DNA from: an uncultured Puniceicoccaceae bacterium
GTDB taxonomy: Bacteria; Verrucomicrobiota; Verrucomicrobiia; Opitutales; Coraliomargaritaceae
Length of the DNA stretch: 47,597 nt
Direction of reading: 5' to 3'
NCBI GenBank assembly: GCA_905479975.1
Contig: CAJQOS010000028.1
Location: 1 to 47,597, forward strand
Shown in pieces: positions 7,545 to 15,635 of the stretch; within the stretch, counting starts at the first letter, position 1, and each line of letters starts with the position of its first letter. A program made the position numbers and the translations under genes. Under the pieces are notes generated by a model that saw only the letters and a program-made list of their open reading frames with translations, was not told the DNA's origin and searched no databases.

Positions 7545-10277
7545 TCAGTTGTGATTTCGGGCGAATCGCCTGCGAATGAGTTTTTCGATTTCAAGGACAA
7601 CGAAGCCCGGTAGCAAGCAGGGGAGTATATATAGCCACCATTCCAGCGGAAAGTTTGCCATGCGGAAGGCATTGGCGACTTGCGGGACGAACATCGGTAT
7701 CAGGCGTAGGGCTAAGCTGGCACCGATGCCTGCGAGCAACCATTTGTTGGAGAAGGGGCTGAAGGTGAAGGCTGATCTGTTGATCGATCGTGCGCTCAAA
7801 ACGAAGCCATCATGCACCATCAACACGGCCCAGAACGCAGCGGTTTGAGCTTGGGTGAGTAGTCGTGCATCAATGACGGTGCCATCTGCTGCGACGGCTG
7901 CCGCACCAAAGTGGTGGTAGATCCAAAATCCTGGCAGAGCGATGGCTAAGCCAATTAGGATGACGCGCTCTAGCAATAGGAAACTGGCAAGTTTTGCTTT
8001 CGGTGGGCGTGGTGGCTGTTTGAGTAAGTCGCGCTCTTTGCTCTCCATCATCAGCGGCATCGTTAGAAACACAGAGTCGAACAGATTTATCCAGAGAATC
8101 ATGACTGGTTCGAGTGTTAGTCGTGCCGAGAAGATCGGAACAAAGGAAGCCATTAGCACGGCACCGATGACGAGAAGTGCTTGTCCGCCGTTGGTGGGGA
8201 GTGTGTAGAGAATGGCCTTTTCTAGGTTTTTCCATGCGTGGCGGCCTTCTTCGACTGCGCCGATGATACTAGCAAAGTTATCGTCAGTCAGCACCATGTC
8301 TGCGGCCTCTTTGCTGACTTCGGTGCCGGTGATCCCCATAGCAATGCCGATGTCTGCGGCCTTCAGTGCCGGTGCATCGTTCACGCCATCGCCGGTCATC
8401 GCTACGATTTCGCCACGTTCTTGTAATTGTCGGGCGATGCGGAGTTTGTGCTCGGGGGCGACGCGTGCAAAGACGGAGACTCGGGTCACGGCTTCGCGTA
8501 AGTCGTCATCGCTCATACGAGCGAGTTCTTCGCCGCCGATTGCCGTTGGATCGTCGGGGCAAAGAATGCCAAGTTGGTGTGCCACTGCAGTCGCGGTGAT
8601 GGCATGGTCGCCGGTTATCATTATGGGCCGTATGCCTGCCTGTTTACATTTCTCAATTGCAGTGATCGCTTCTTGTCGCGGTGGGTCCATCATCCCCTCG
8701 ATCCCTAGAAACGTGAGTGTATGCAAATCCTTGGTGGTAATGCGTGTGTGCGTGTGTGGCACTGTTTTGGTGGCCATGGCGAGTAGGCGCAGTGCTTTGC
8801 TGGCTAGTTCCTCAGCTCTTTGGTGGATTTCCTCAGGAGTGATGTCCGCCGGGCCGTTTTGAGTGATTTGATGAGTGCAGAGTGTGAGCACTTGTTCGGG
8901 AGAACCTTTTACCCAGATATGGTTAAACTTTTCGCCGCGATGGAGGGTCGCCATATACATGTTTTCCGAGTCGAAGGGGATTTCGTCTAAGCGCTCCGAG
9001 CGGTCTGTGATTTGTGCTTTGGCTGCGGCCACGAGGAGTGCGCCTTCCGTGGGATCGCCGACAATGTGGTGATGGGTGCCTTCTTTGACTAGGTTCGCAT
9101 CGTTGCAGAGCAGTCCGGTTCGGAGTGTTTCGCACAGAGCTATCGGTAGTTCTGCCAGATCGATGGGCGTTTGGTCGCTTACGAAAAAGCCTTCGGGATC
9201 ATATCCCACACCGTGCACTTCATAGGAACTGTCCGCACAGAGGATGGCTTGCACGGTCATTTCATTCTTGGTCAGGGTGCCAGTCTTGTCGGAGCAGATC
9301 ACTGTGGTGCAGCCGAGGGTTTCGGCGGCCGGGAGGCGTCGAATCAGGGCACTGCGTTGTGCCATGCGGGTGGCGGAGAGCGCGAGTATACCAGTCACGA
9401 TCATTGGCAACATTTCGGGGATTGCTGCGACGATGAGTGAGATCGATCCGAGGAAGTTGTAGCCGAGGGCATATCCCACGTAGTGGCCGAGTAGCAGGTT
9501 CAACACCCCGATTAGCAGAATTGCGATGATCAGTGTGCGGGTGAAATCGGCGATCTTCGACTGGAGTGGTGTGAGCGGCGCTTGGATCTCTTTCATTAGC
9601 ACGGCAATTTTACCGATCTCGGTCTGCTCGGCGGTTTCGACCACGATTCCCAGTGCTGAGCCGCGAGTGGCGAAGGTGCTGCTGAACGCCATGCAGTGTT
9701 GATCGCCGGGAGAGAGGTCGGGGCGCTCGATGGCTTCGAGTTCCTTCTTTGCCGGCACGGATTCCCCGGTGAGGACGCTTTCGTCTGCGTGGAAATTATG
9801 AGCGGAGATCAGCCGTAAGTCGGCGGGAATACGGTCGCCCCCGCTGAGGCTGACGATTTCGCCGGGGACGAGTTCTCGACTAGGGATAATCGTGGCCTCG
9901 CCATTACGGATGACGGTGCATTTTGCCACGAGTGTGCGCTTTAGGGCATCTAGTGCGCCTTCGGCCTTGCCCTCTTGGATGTAGCCGATGACTACGTTTA
10001 GGATGATCACACCGATGATGACACCCATATCCATCCACATCCCGAGTATGGCGGTCAAGGTGATCGCAATCAGCAGGATATAGATGAGCGCGTTGTGGAA
10101 TTGTCGCAGTAGGCGTTTCCAAGCGCTTGGTGTCGGGATTTTTAATTCATTATAGCCGAATTCTTCTAAGCGGCGGCGTGAAAGTGCCAGAGGGAGTCCT
10201 TCAGGGGCACTGTCTAAGCGTTCGAGCGCATCCGCGCTGGAACGTTGATACCAAGATCTGTCACAATTTTGGGACAT
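7545..10277 (-). CDS. P2-type cation-transporting ATPase
   Basis: A 910-residue P-type ATPase of the inner membrane, similar in build to bacterial Ca2+ and Na+ pumps. The cytosolic N-terminus (WYQRSSADALERLDS, then GLPLALSRRRLEEFGYNEL) is the usual P2 cation-ATPase N-domain. The actuator domain has LTGESVPAKK, M4 has AAIPEMLPMIVT, the phosphorylation site is SDKTGTLTKNE (D330), and the hinge has MTGDGVNDAPALKAADIGIAMG. M6 reads WINLFDSVFLTMPL where SERCA-like Ca2+ pumps have NLVTDG, so the ion-binding residues differ from classic Ca2+ ATPases and I leave the ion open (Ca2+, Na+ or other). Ten membrane spans and a basic tail end the protein. No dedicated regulator is next to it. Confidence 0.92.
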   Translation of the reverse strand: MSQNCDRSWYQRSSADALERLDSAPEGLPLALSRRRLEEFGYNELKIPTPSAWKRLLRQFHNALIYILLIAITLTAILGMWMDMGVIIGVIILNVVIGYIQEGKAEGALDALKRTLVAKCTVIRNGEATIIPSRELVPGEIVSLSGGDRIPADLRLISAHNFHADESVLTGESVPAKKELEAIERPDLSPGDQHCMAFSSTFATRGSALGIVVETAEQTEIGKIAVLMKEIQAPLTPLQSKIADFTRTLIIAILLIGVLNLLLGHYVGYALGYNFLGSISLIVAAIPEMLPMIVTGILALSATRMAQRSALIRRLPAAETLGCTTVICSDKTGTLTKNEMTVQAILCADSSYEVHGVGYDPEGFFVSDQTPIDLAELPIALCETLRTGLLCNDANLVKEGTHHHIVGDPTEGALLVAAAKAQITDRSERLDEIPFDSENMYMATLHRGEKFNHIWVKGSPEQVLTLCTHQITQNGPADITPEEIHQRAEELASKALRLLAMATKTVPHTHTRITTKDLHTLTFLGIEGMMDPPRQEAITAIEKCKQAGIRPIMITGDHAITATAVAHQLGILCPDDPTAIGGEELARMSDDDLREAVTRVSVFARVAPEHKLRIARQLQERGEIVAMTGDGVNDAPALKAADIGIAMGITGTEVSKEAADMVLTDDNFASIIGAVEEGRHAWKNLEKAILYTLPTNGGQALLVIGAVLMASFVPIFSARLTLEPVMILWINLFDSVFLTMPLMMESKERDLLKQPPRPPKAKLASFLLLERVILIGLAIALPGFWIYHHFGAAAVAADGTVIDARLLTQAQTAAFWAVLMVHDGFVLSARSINRSAFTFSPFSNKWLLAGIGASLALRLIPMFVPQVANAFRMANFPLEWWLYILPCLLPGFVVLEIEKLIRRRFARNHN

Positions 10278-10320
10278 CGCACTGCAACTATATGCATGCT
10301 CGCTTGCGAGTCCATTTTTA

Positions 10321-10337
10321 GGGGGCGATTCAGCCCC
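10321..10337. other. hairpin between rlmJ and the cation ATPase gene
   Basis: GGGG, loop CGATTCA-like, CCCC forms a short GC-rich hairpin between the end of rlmJ and the ATPase start. It is not followed by a run of T on either strand, so it is a weak terminator candidate at best. A second palindrome, centred near 10305, contains CTCGCTTGCGAG. Confidence 0.3.
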
Positions 10338-10348
10338 AGTTTGAAGCG

Positions 10349-11191
10349 CTACTCCTCAACCAGTTGTTCGACTCTGGCGAAGCCGTTGCCGTCAATACCA
10401 AGTGTCTCAACCAAGAACTTGAGTGCGGGGTCCATGCGTTGCTTGAGCGTCCATTGCGGATTAATCACGATCATACCGCTGGAGGTCATGCCGCGCGCCT
10501 CGGTGTCGTTGGTGATCCCGAGCTCGTAGATTTGAATATTACGAATGCCGCTGCGCTGCAGGTCGGCTTCCATCTGGTCAATGCGTGCGCGCTCAACCAC
10601 TGGATACCAAATCAAATACAGCCCTTGGGCGAATTTTCGGTGTGCGGCAATGACGAAATCGACCACGCGCTCGTAGTCTTCTTTGATCTCGTAGGAAGGG
10701 TCAATGAGGGGCAACGCACGTCGTTCTCTGGGCGGCAGGAGCTTTTCGACGCGATTAAAGCCGTCTTCGTGCCAGACCTCGGCGCGGCCATCAATGCGGA
10801 GCAATGCTTCGAGGGCGTCGATCTCTGTATTGTGCAGTTCGCACAATTGTAGGCGGTCTTGCTCGCGCAGCAGATGTTGCGCGATGGCGGGGGAGCCCGG
10901 ATATTTGACGAGCTCGTCCGCGACATTGATGGCCTCGATGACCTCAATGTAAGGCAGCAGCGCCTCCGGGAGGGCTTCCTCGACCCATAGCTTGGCGATG
11001 CCACCCTGAAATTCCCCCGTCTTCAGTGCGAACTCGGAATCGAGCGCATACATGCCGGGGCCCGCATGCGTATCGAAATACGCAAATGGCTTGTCCTTCA
11101 ACTTTAGGTAGTTGAGGCATTCAACGAGCACAAGGTGCTTGAGCACATCGGCGTAGTTGCCAGCGTGAAAGACGTGTCGGTCGCTGAGCAT
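10349..11191 (-). CDS. rlmJ: 23S rRNA (adenine(2030)-N(6))-methyltransferase RlmJ
   Basis: RlmJ methylates A2030 of 23S rRNA with SAM. At 280 residues it has exactly the length of the E. coli enzyme and starts with the family's MLSDRHVFHAGNYADVLKH. Other matches are FDTHAGPGMYAL (SAM site), KYPGSPAIAQHLLREQDRLQLCELH, and GMTSSGMIVINPQW near the end. The catalytic tetrapeptide, DPPY in E. coli, is D164-P-S-Y167 here; I recall Ser at that place in some relatives, so this alone does not suggest loss of function. It lies 12 bases downstream of pyrE on the same strand and they are probably co-transcribed. Confidence 0.95.
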   Translation of the reverse strand: MLSDRHVFHAGNYADVLKHLVLVECLNYLKLKDKPFAYFDTHAGPGMYALDSEFALKTGEFQGGIAKLWVEEALPEALLPYIEVIEAINVADELVKYPGSPAIAQHLLREQDRLQLCELHNTEIDALEALLRIDGRAEVWHEDGFNRVEKLLPPRERRALPLIDPSYEIKEDYERVVDFVIAAHRKFAQGLYLIWYPVVERARIDQMEADLQRSGIRNIQIYELGITNDTEARGMTSSGMIVINPQWTLKQRMDPALKFLVETLGIDGNGFARVEQLVEE

Positions 11192-11203
11192 TCTGAGGGT
11201 AGA

Positions 11204-11773
11204 CTAGCTGCCGGGTTTGGTCGCTTCGGAGCCTTGCAGTTCGGGTGGGAGATTGTCGGCTTCGTAGGTTGGGAAGCTGAGCTCGGCGAGGCTGTGGTGC
11301 GGAATGTCGAAAGTGGTTTTGCCGTTGCTGCGGTCGACGATGACACCGACTGCCACAGGATCTGCGCCGTGTTTGCGGCATTGTTCGAGCGCCTCAACGA
11401 CGCGGCCACCACGAGTGATGACGTCTTCGACGATCAGCACCTTCTCGTCGGGTGCGAACTTGAAATTGCGGCGTAGTTCGAGCTTATCATCGACTTTTTC
11501 GAGGAAAACGAAGCGTAGGCCGAGCTGGCGGGCAACTTCTTGGCCGATGACGAGACCGCCCATTGCGGGGCCGACGACGGTTGTCGCGCCGTAGCCTTTG
11601 AGGTCTTCGCTGAGGAGTTCCGCCATGCGTGTCACTTTGTCCATATATTGGCAAACCTGGGCGCACTGGAAGAAATGTGCGCTGTGTAGGCCGGAGCGCA
11701 GCAAAAAGTGGCCACTGAGGAGTGCGCCACCGTCACGGAAAATTTGGAGAACTTCGTCTTGTTTGGTATTCAT
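11204..11773 (-). CDS. pyrE: orotate phosphoribosyltransferase
   Basis: PyrE joins orotate to PRPP to make OMP in de novo pyrimidine synthesis. The 189-residue protein is of the shorter (Thermus/cyanobacterial-like) type, with the substrate-loop phrase HFLLRSGLHSAHFFQCA, VVGPAMGGLVIGQEVARQLG, and the PRPP-binding motif VLIVEDVITRGGRVVEAL. The last 15 or so residues are hydrophilic and not part of the fold. Convergent or divergent partners of pyrimidine synthesis are not visible, but rlmJ follows at once on the same strand. Confidence 0.95.
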   Translation of the reverse strand: MNTKQDEVLQIFRDGGALLSGHFLLRSGLHSAHFFQCAQVCQYMDKVTRMAELLSEDLKGYGATTVVGPAMGGLVIGQEVARQLGLRFVFLEKVDDKLELRRNFKFAPDEKVLIVEDVITRGGRVVEALEQCRKHGADPVAVGVIVDRSNGKTTFDIPHHSLAELSFPTYEADNLPPELQGSEATKPGS

Positions 11774-11839
11774 TACAGCAGGTTGAAGCGTGAATCGGGA
11801 AGTGTGAAGAGAGAAACGAGCAGGAGGTCAGAAAAGTAT

Positions 11840-11857
11840 GTAAGAGCCTACTCTTAC
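11840..11857. repeat. perfect 7-bp palindrome upstream of the RAYT gene
   Basis: GTAAGAG, CCTA, CTCTTAC forms a small perfect hairpin in the gap between divergent pyrE and the RAYT gene. It could be an operator, or a REP-type target of the neighbouring transposase; nothing in the sequence decides between these. Confidence 0.35.
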
Positions 11858-11924
11858 TTAAAATACACAGGCTATTTATTGCAGATCGCGTTGATTTACA
11901 TGTGGAATGTGATATTTTGTTCAC

Positions 11925-12965
11925 ATGGATGCGAGTTATATGCGAAAGTCTGGGTATCGTGGGCGTCTTTTGGTTCATGGGCGACGTGGGGTGTATCATG
12001 TGATGAGTCGCACGGCTTGTGGGCAGTTCCTGTTTGGGGATGATGAGAAACGGGTGTTTTTGTCGATGCTTCGTAAACAGGTAGGCTTTTGTGGGGTGGA
12101 GTTGTTGGCTTATTGTGTGATGGGGAATCATTTTCACCTGCTGGTTGCGGTACCGGATGCTGATGAGGTGTGCATTTCGGATGAAGATCTTTTGCGGCGT
12201 TACCGACTGCTGTATGATGGTGATTGTCCCGCATCTTCGGCGAGTCCTCTAGTGTTGGCTCAGTTGCTGGCTGCGAATGAGCGGGAGGGCCAGCTCCTGC
12301 GAACGCGGATATTAGCTCGAATGCATGATCTTTCGGTGTTTATGCGTGAGTTGAAGCAGCGCTTTGGACTGTGGTATAATGATCAACATCAGAATCAGGG
12401 GACGATCTGGGCAAAGCGTTTTACGAGTGTGGTTGTGGAGTCGTCGCGTGAGGCGTTGATGACAGTGGCAGCGTATATTGATTTAAACCCCGTGCGTGCT
12501 GGGTTGGTCGATGATCCTGAGGATTACGCGTATAGTAGCTACGGCTTGGCGATACGTGGGCAGACTGGGGCACGTCATGGCTACGCGGGCGTTTTTTGTG
12601 ATGCTGGAACGTGGGACGTGTTGCTGCCGAGATACAGGGTGTTTCTTTATGGAAAAGGGAGTCGCAGTAAAGGGAGCCTTGATAAGGATTTCGGTGTGAT
12701 CGATGCGAACCGTGCCGAACAGGTGCTGAAGGCAGGGGGCCGCTTGGCGATATCTGATGTGCTGCGTCTGCGTATCCGTTATTTTTCGGCGGGGACTGCT
12801 GTAGGCTCTGATTCTTTTTTGACTGAATTGGGGCGTGATTGGAAGGCATGCTATGGGTTGAGTCGAAAACGGGATTCCTATCCGATGCGCTGCGCCGAAT
12901 GGGGACAGTTGAGGGCGTTTCGCAATCTGCAGGTGGAGCCTGTGGATTTGAAGTCTTTGGATTGA
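11925..12965 (+). CDS. RAYT: REP-associated tyrosine transposase (Y1_Tnp / IS200-like HUH family)
   Basis: A single-copy, chromosomal relative of IS200/IS605 transposases that handles single-stranded REP hairpins. The N-terminal Y1 domain starts YRGRLLVHGRRGVYHVMSRT and carries the HUH metal motif MGNHFHLLV (H69, H71). The nucleophile is the Tyr of AAYIDLNPVRAGLV (Y184). The remaining 160 residues, with RSKGSLDKDFGVIDANRAEQVL, are a C-terminal extension usual in the longer RAYT group. No inverted repeats or target duplications bound it, as expected for a domesticated RAYT. Hairpin repeats with GTAG-type headers elsewhere in the window (33111, 33820, 35116, 45956) are plausible substrates. Confidence 0.88.
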   Translation: MDASYMRKSGYRGRLLVHGRRGVYHVMSRTACGQFLFGDDEKRVFLSMLRKQVGFCGVELLAYCVMGNHFHLLVAVPDADEVCISDEDLLRRYRLLYDGDCPASSASPLVLAQLLAANEREGQLLRTRILARMHDLSVFMRELKQRFGLWYNDQHQNQGTIWAKRFTSVVVESSREALMTVAAYIDLNPVRAGLVDDPEDYAYSSYGLAIRGQTGARHGYAGVFCDAGTWDVLLPRYRVFLYGKGSRSKGSLDKDFGVIDANRAEQVLKAGGRLAISDVLRLRIRYFSAGTAVGSDSFLTELGRDWKACYGLSRKRDSYPMRCAEWGQLRAFRNLQVEPVDLKSLD

Positions 12966-13050
12966 TGAATTATTTTTTAGTGGAACAGGTGGAAGTGTAG
13001 ATGTGGCTTGTGGTTCTAGCGTTCTGACTACTAACTTCTGATTTTCGCAA

Positions 13051-14196
13051 ATGCTTAATTTACTACATCGTCATGTCCTCCGGGAGGTTCTGGTCTCAAC
13101 TGCCTTAGCCATGGGGCTTTTCGTGTTCGTGTTGCTTCTGGGGAATGCGATGCGCGATATCGCGGAGCTCGTTGCGGCGGGTAAGCTCGATGCGATTGTC
13201 TTTCTAAAGTTGCTGGGGCTGTTGATTCCTTATGTCGCGGCGTATGCCTTGCCGTTGGGGGTGTTGACTGGCACACTCATGGCGCTTGGGCGTTTGTCTG
13301 CGCAGCAGGAGATCACCGCGATGAAGGCATCGGGCTTGAGCCTGTATCAGATCGCTTCGCCCGTGTTTTTGATCTCGTTTATCGGGATGGTCGCGGGAGT
13401 GGTGGTGAATCTACACTATGCGCCGCAGTCGCGCCTGGCTTATAAGCAGCTGATGGCCACTGCGGTGAGTGAGAATCCGATTGGGTTTATTGAGGAACGG
13501 CGATTTATTCATGAATTTCCAGGCTATGTGATTTATATGGGCGGGCGTGATGGTTCGCTGATGAAGGATTTCTGGATTTGGGAGCTCGACGACGCGCAAC
13601 GGGTAAAACTCTTTTTACGAGCGGAGGAGGGTGAAATCAGTTTTGATGAAGATAATAGTGCGCTCGTATTGACTTTAAGAGATGGTACGGCGGAGCAGCG
13701 TGATGAGGAAGATCCGGAGGCCTTGGGGGAGGATCCGGTGCGGTCGCTCTTTTTTGGGGAATTACCGATTGAGCTGCCGATGGGGGAAATTTTTGGTGAA
13801 AAGGCCCAACGGCGTATTCGCACGAAAGAGATGACATTTGCTCAGTTAATGGCAAAGCGTGATCTGCAATTGGCGGAGGAGGCGGAGAGTGGCGAGGGAA
13901 TGTCTAAGTCGCGGATGAAGATGCAGATGCATGTGCAAAAGAGCTTCGCGATGGCGTTTTCGGTGTTTTCGTTAGCGATCTTTGGGGTGCCGTTGGCCAT
14001 TCACGTGGGGCGTAAGGAGAGCTATGCGAACCTCGGTATCGCGCTGGTCATTGCGATGAGCTATTACTTTTTGATCATTGCAGTGAGTTGGTTGGAGGGG
14101 GTGCCTGCTCTTCGCCCTGATCTATTGGTTTGGTTGCCGAATATCATTTTTCAGGCTACTGGATTTTATTTGATCCAGCGAGCCAACAAGCACTAG
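13051..14196 (+). CDS. LptF/LptG family permease (YjgP/YjgQ), LPS export
   Basis: A 381-residue inner-membrane protein of the LptBFG ABC transporter, which pulls lipopolysaccharide out of the inner membrane. It has the family layout: three N-terminal spans with LLHRHVLREVLVSTALAMG and IPYVAAYALPLGVLTGTLMALGRLSAQQEITAMKASG, a periplasmic beta-jellyroll domain (about residues 130-270), and three C-terminal spans with FAMAFSVFSLAIFGVPLAIHVGRKE. I cannot say whether it is LptF or LptG; the partner and the LptB ATPase are not in the window. About 70 bases separate it from pabB and this gap holds an 8-bp tandem repeat. Confidence 0.9.
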   Translation: MLNLLHRHVLREVLVSTALAMGLFVFVLLLGNAMRDIAELVAAGKLDAIVFLKLLGLLIPYVAAYALPLGVLTGTLMALGRLSAQQEITAMKASGLSLYQIASPVFLISFIGMVAGVVVNLHYAPQSRLAYKQLMATAVSENPIGFIEERRFIHEFPGYVIYMGGRDGSLMKDFWIWELDDAQRVKLFLRAEEGEISFDEDNSALVLTLRDGTAEQRDEEDPEALGEDPVRSLFFGELPIELPMGEIFGEKAQRRIRTKEMTFAQLMAKRDLQLAEEAESGEGMSKSRMKMQMHVQKSFAMAFSVFSLAIFGVPLAIHVGRKESYANLGIALVIAMSYYFLIIAVSWLEGVPALRPDLLVWLPNIIFQATGFYLIQRANKH

Positions 14197-14199
14197 GCC

Positions 14200-14243
14200 G
14201 AAATACTGAAACGTTGAAAATCTGAAATGCTGAAATTGTTGAA
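14200..14243. repeat. degenerate 8-bp tandem repeat (GAAATNCT type)
   Basis: Five consecutive units, GAAATACT, GAAACGTT, GAAAATCT, GAAATGCT and GAAATTGTT, plus a partial sixth, occupy the gap between the permease gene and pabB. This is a short decayed minisatellite with no coding signal. Confidence 0.6.
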
Positions 14244-14269
14244 TGGGCTGACTCGGCTGTTTTGTTAGA

Positions 14270-14497
14270 ATGCGTATCGTCCACATAGATAGCCCGCCCA
14301 GTGTGGATGAGTTGATTGAGCGATTCGGTTCGAGGGACTTGCCGTTTGTGCTGGATAGTTCGCTTTCGAATGACGGCTTGGGGCAGTGGAGCTTTTTTGG
14401 AGCAAATCCGTTCTTAGTCTTTTCGGGGAAGGATGGGGACTATGTCGAACGTTCAACATCGAACGCTGAACGGAGATGGCTTACAGCTATTGCGTGA
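14270..14497 (+). pseudogene. pabB: N-terminal fragment of pabB, out of frame with the rest
   Basis: The 75 codons encode the expected N-terminal part of aminodeoxychorismate synthase component I (chorismate-enzyme N-domain): LPFVLDSSLSNDGLGQWSFFGANPFLVFSGKDGDYVE. Just after this the frame runs into a repeat (14447-14472) and stops at 14497, while the continuation GDGLQLLRELMAKF lies in another frame. Either pabB is frameshifted here, or the ribosome shifts frame, or the raw sequence has a base error. No slippery heptamer is evident at the junction. Confidence 0.6.
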
Positions 14498-15635
14498 GTT
14501 GATGGCGAAGTTCTCAATCGAGAATGAAAGTGGCATCCCGTTTGTGGGAGGGGCTGTCGGATTCTTGGCATATGATTATGGCCGCCAAATCGAGGCATTG
14601 CCGGATCAAACGCTCGATGATCGTGACATGCCGGATATTCATTTTGGTTTTTATGATGGGATTGCAGCATTGAACCATTTGACGGGGGAGTTGAGCTTGA
14701 TCGCGCTTGGTCTGCGGGCGGATGAGGATGTGGTGCTCGAGGAGTTGCGAGCGATTGTTACGGATTCATTCACGGCAACAGATCAGACTACGCCGCAGCG
14801 TGGCGGATGGGAGTGGAATATTGAGCGCGGTGATTATCTACAGGCGGTTGAGCATGTGCGCAGTTATATTGCCAGTGGAGATGTCTATCAGGTGAATCTT
14901 TCGCAGCGCGCGAAGTGCCGCTACGAGGGGTGCCCGATTCAGTTGTATCAGGCGCTTAGGGCGGGCAACCCTGCGCCATATAGCGCGTTGATTCGTTCGG
15001 ATGCATATACAGTGTTGTCGACTTCTCCAGAGCAGTTTCTTCGTAAACAGGGGCGTCAAATTGAAACGCGTCCGATCAAAGGCACGCGTCCTCGTGGTGC
15101 GTCGGTCGAGGAGAATGCGCGCAACGCAGAAGCGCTGGGCGCTTCGGAGAAAGATCGTGCAGAGCTGCTAATGATCGTGGATTTAGAGCGTAACGACCTC
15201 GGCCGTGTGGCTGAGTTTGGCAGTGTGCGGGTTGAGCACTTGTATCATCAAGAACACTACGCTCGGGTGATTCATCAGACTGCACAGGTCAAAGCGATCT
15301 TGGCGGAGGACAAGGATGTGTTTGATTGCATCCATGCGTTGTTTCCCGGCGGCTCAATTACTGGAGCGCCTAAAGTGCGAGCGATGGAAGTCATCGAGGA
15401 GATCGAATCAACACGTCGAGGAGTCTATACGGGATCGGTGGGCTACATCGGATTTGATGGCAACGCGGAGCTCAATATCGCGATTCGTAGCCTACATCTG
15501 AAGGATGGGACTTTGGATTATCAAGTGGGTGGTGGAATCGTTTGGGATTCCGACCCTGAAAGTGAATATCAAGAAACGCTCGATAAAGGCCGTGCGATTC
15601 GGGAGACTGTGGATGCTTTATGTCAGACATCATAA
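14433..15635 (+). CDS. pabB: aminodeoxychorismate synthase component I, main part (5' end frameshifted)
   Basis: PabB converts chorismate and ammonia to 4-amino-4-deoxychorismate for folate. The chorismate-binding domain is complete: GGAVGFLAYDYGRQ, SYIASGDVYQVNLSQRAKC, the PabB-type lysine motif ETRPIKGTRPRG, LLMIVDLERNDLGRVAEFGSV, FPGGSITGAPKVRAMEVIEEIE and YQVGGGIVWDSDPESEYQETL. The 400-residue frame starting at 14433 lacks the normal first 60 or so residues; those are in the frame of 14270-14497. The first 13 residues of this frame are translated from the repeat, not from a PabB N-terminus. pabC follows with a 16-base overlap. The glutamine amidotransferase PabA is not in the window. Confidence 0.85.
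   Translation: MGTMSNVQHRTLNGDGLQLLRELMAKFSIENESGIPFVGGAVGFLAYDYGRQIEALPDQTLDDRDMPDIHFGFYDGIAALNHLTGELSLIALGLRADEDVVLEELRAIVTDSFTATDQTTPQRGGWEWNIERGDYLQAVEHVRSYIASGDVYQVNLSQRAKCRYEGCPIQLYQALRAGNPAPYSALIRSDAYTVLSTSPEQFLRKQGRQIETRPIKGTRPRGASVEENARNAEALGASEKDRAELLMIVDLERNDLGRVAEFGSVRVEHLYHQEHYARVIHQTAQVKAILAEDKDVFDCIHALFPGGSITGAPKVRAMEVIEEIESTRRGVYTGSVGYIGFDGNAELNIAIRSLHLKDGTLDYQVGGGIVWDSDPESEYQETLDKGRAIRETVDALCQTS
14447..14472. repeat. short dispersed repeat inside pabB at the frame break
   Basis: The 17 bases at 14447-14463 (GAACGTTCAACATCGAA) recur exactly, inverted, at 33875-33891 in an intergenic region. The unit is not a multiple of three and lies precisely where the pabB frame changes, so insertion of a mobile small repeat is the simplest explanation. 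Confidence 0.65.

Noticed and set aside
10295-10337. Rho-independent terminator behind rlmJ
   Set aside because: Hairpins exist but no T run follows on either strand.
14433-15635. PabB start at 14433 as a natural N-terminus
   Set aside because: The first codons come from a dispersed repeat and the family's N-terminal motifs are found upstream in another frame.
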